DNA of 35,031 nt from Stenocarpella maydis (Eukaryota > Ascomycota > Sordariomycetes > Diaporthales > Diaporthaceae): assembly GCA_002270565.1 (NCBI GenBank), contig NQMI01000232.1, positions 3,990 through 39,020 of the forward strand, written 5' to 3'. Both the position numbers and the translations under genes were made by a program. This document shows positions 34,187 through 35,031 of the stretch, in pieces (position 1 is the first letter of the stretch; every line of letters starts with the position of its first letter). The notes below the pieces were generated by a model that saw nothing but the letters and a program-made list of their open reading frames with translations, made no database searches and was not told where the DNA came from.

Positions 34187-34305
34187 ATAATTATTCCGTG
34201 CGCGTTGTAACCCACCTAGAACCAGCCTTACCGGCAAACTACGTGCATTATTCTTATAATTATTCCGTGCGCGTTGTGACCCCCTTAGAACCTATCTTAC
34301 CGACC
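34187..34305. repeat. 69-bp period direct duplication
   Basis: ATAATTATTCCGTGCGCGTT at 34187 recurs at 34256. Identity covers the first 22 bases exactly and continues with scattered changes through TTACCG, about 50 bases in all. This is a two-copy tandem repeat in non-coding DNA. Confidence 0.8.
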
Positions 34306-34390
34306 TTGCTCATCAAGCAGTCTGGGGAACTCCATCTGAACACAAGAGACATCCCAATTAAGACTTCATGGAGGAAAGCTAGGTGCAGGT

Positions 34391-34789
34391 CTAGTTCCTA
34401 GCATCTCCCCAAGGTAGAGGGGGAGACCCCTCTTCATCTTTCATGAGAATCGCTTGCAACAGTTCAGAGTGACGAACGACCTCCGCTTCTTCCAGCTCCG
34501 TCTTTCCCAAATAAGGTAGCTCAGGGCCTGTCACGTGGCGCAGTTGGTCGTGCACTGGGTTGCCTTCATCCCCCTTTATTTTAAGTTGGGCGCAGGCTCG
34601 ACCCATGCCAGGACCTGACAAAAACCGCTGTTCACCGCTAGCTACCCAGTCACTTTTACCCCGCAAATGCCCCTGGGAAGCGTGAGCAACTGACTGGTCA
34701 TTGCAGCGGATTGATGAGTTGCTATTCCTATTGAGGTTGAGCATTGATTTGTGAAATAATGATTTTCCTCTGTCTCCCACAAGTGGCAA
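34391..34789 (-). other. Unrecognised 132-aa open frame
   Basis: An ATG-started frame in a GC-balanced island near the window end. It contains hydrophilic stretches such as LGKTELEEAEVVRHSELLQA and no signal peptide or membrane segment. No family is recognised. It may be a transposon fragment or a partial gene. There is no intron or promoter support. Confidence 0.2.
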
Positions 34790-34859
34790 TGTCTAAAGAA
34801 AACCTGTCGAATTTAATGCATGGAAGCTGCGAGTCATGAGTGCAGAAACTTAAGTGAGG

Positions 34860-35031
34860 CAAGGTTATACCTAAATTATTTTATATTAAATATCAGACTA
34901 AATATACGATATATATAGTAATTCCAGGCTTACTAAAGCACTTTTTTTCCAGCTATAATATAGTAATATAATCTAACAGTTAGAGTTATAATAAAATTTT
35001 ATATATTTTATAAATTTATATATATATAAAT
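34860..35031. repeat. AT-rich block at window end
   Basis: TpA-rich sequence like the other RIP-like tracts, running out of the window. No coding frames. Confidence 0.5.

Overview
The window looks like nuclear DNA of a filamentous ascomycete (Pezizomycotina; a Eurotiomycete such as an Aspergillus or Penicillium relative would fit, but the species cannot be read from the sequence). The reasons are: many short introns (49-89 nt) with GT(R/N)NGT donors and CTAAC/CTGAC-like branch sites; gene families typical of these fungi (PDR-type ABC transporter, CYP7/CYP8-like P450s, fungal rhodopsin-domain membrane protein, GH27 alpha-galactosidase, NACHT/STAND relic); and sharp alternation between GC-balanced gene islands and TpA-rich blocks that look like RIP-mutated repeats.

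Layout. 1-800 is AT-rich. 800-3500 is a GC-balanced island with a tiny secreted, Kex2-type repeat peptide gene (1460-1633) and a decayed NACHT/STAND receptor fragment (2116-2780). 3500-4790 is AT-rich. A three-exon short-chain dehydrogenase lies at 5244-6470, followed by AT-rich DNA to about 8100. An intact 11-exon PDR-type ABC transporter occupies 8441-13296 on the minus strand. Upstream of it are an 11-N assembly gap, an AAT microsatellite and a 601-bp inverted-repeat element (14189-14789) with a 9-bp target duplication. Two divergent CYP7/CYP8-like P450 genes follow (minus 17049-15116, plus 18975-20616), separated by 1.9 kb that contains three 29-bp tandem repeats and an AT-rich insert. After an AT-rich block (21.7-22.8 kb) comes a six-exon seven-helix rhodopsin-domain gene (23797-25314). 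A 4-kb AT-rich tract (25.4-29.5 kb) has ends resembling the 601-bp element. A zone of short tandem repeats and palindromes follows. A GC-rich secreted alpha-galactosidase gene (minus 33210-31781) sits between AT-rich blocks, and repeats plus unassigned sequence run to the end.

Function. The SDR, two P450s and an exporter are the kind of tailoring and export set found in a specialised-metabolite cluster, but no core synthase (PKS, NRPS, terpene cyclase) is present here. The cluster may continue outside, or it may be a remnant in a repeat-rich, subtelomere-like region. The repeat peptide is a candidate secreted signalling or RiPP-type precursor, but no UstYa/DUF3328 oxidase gene is visible. All exon structures were assembled by eye from reading frame, splice motifs and remembered family conservation. 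No database search was run.
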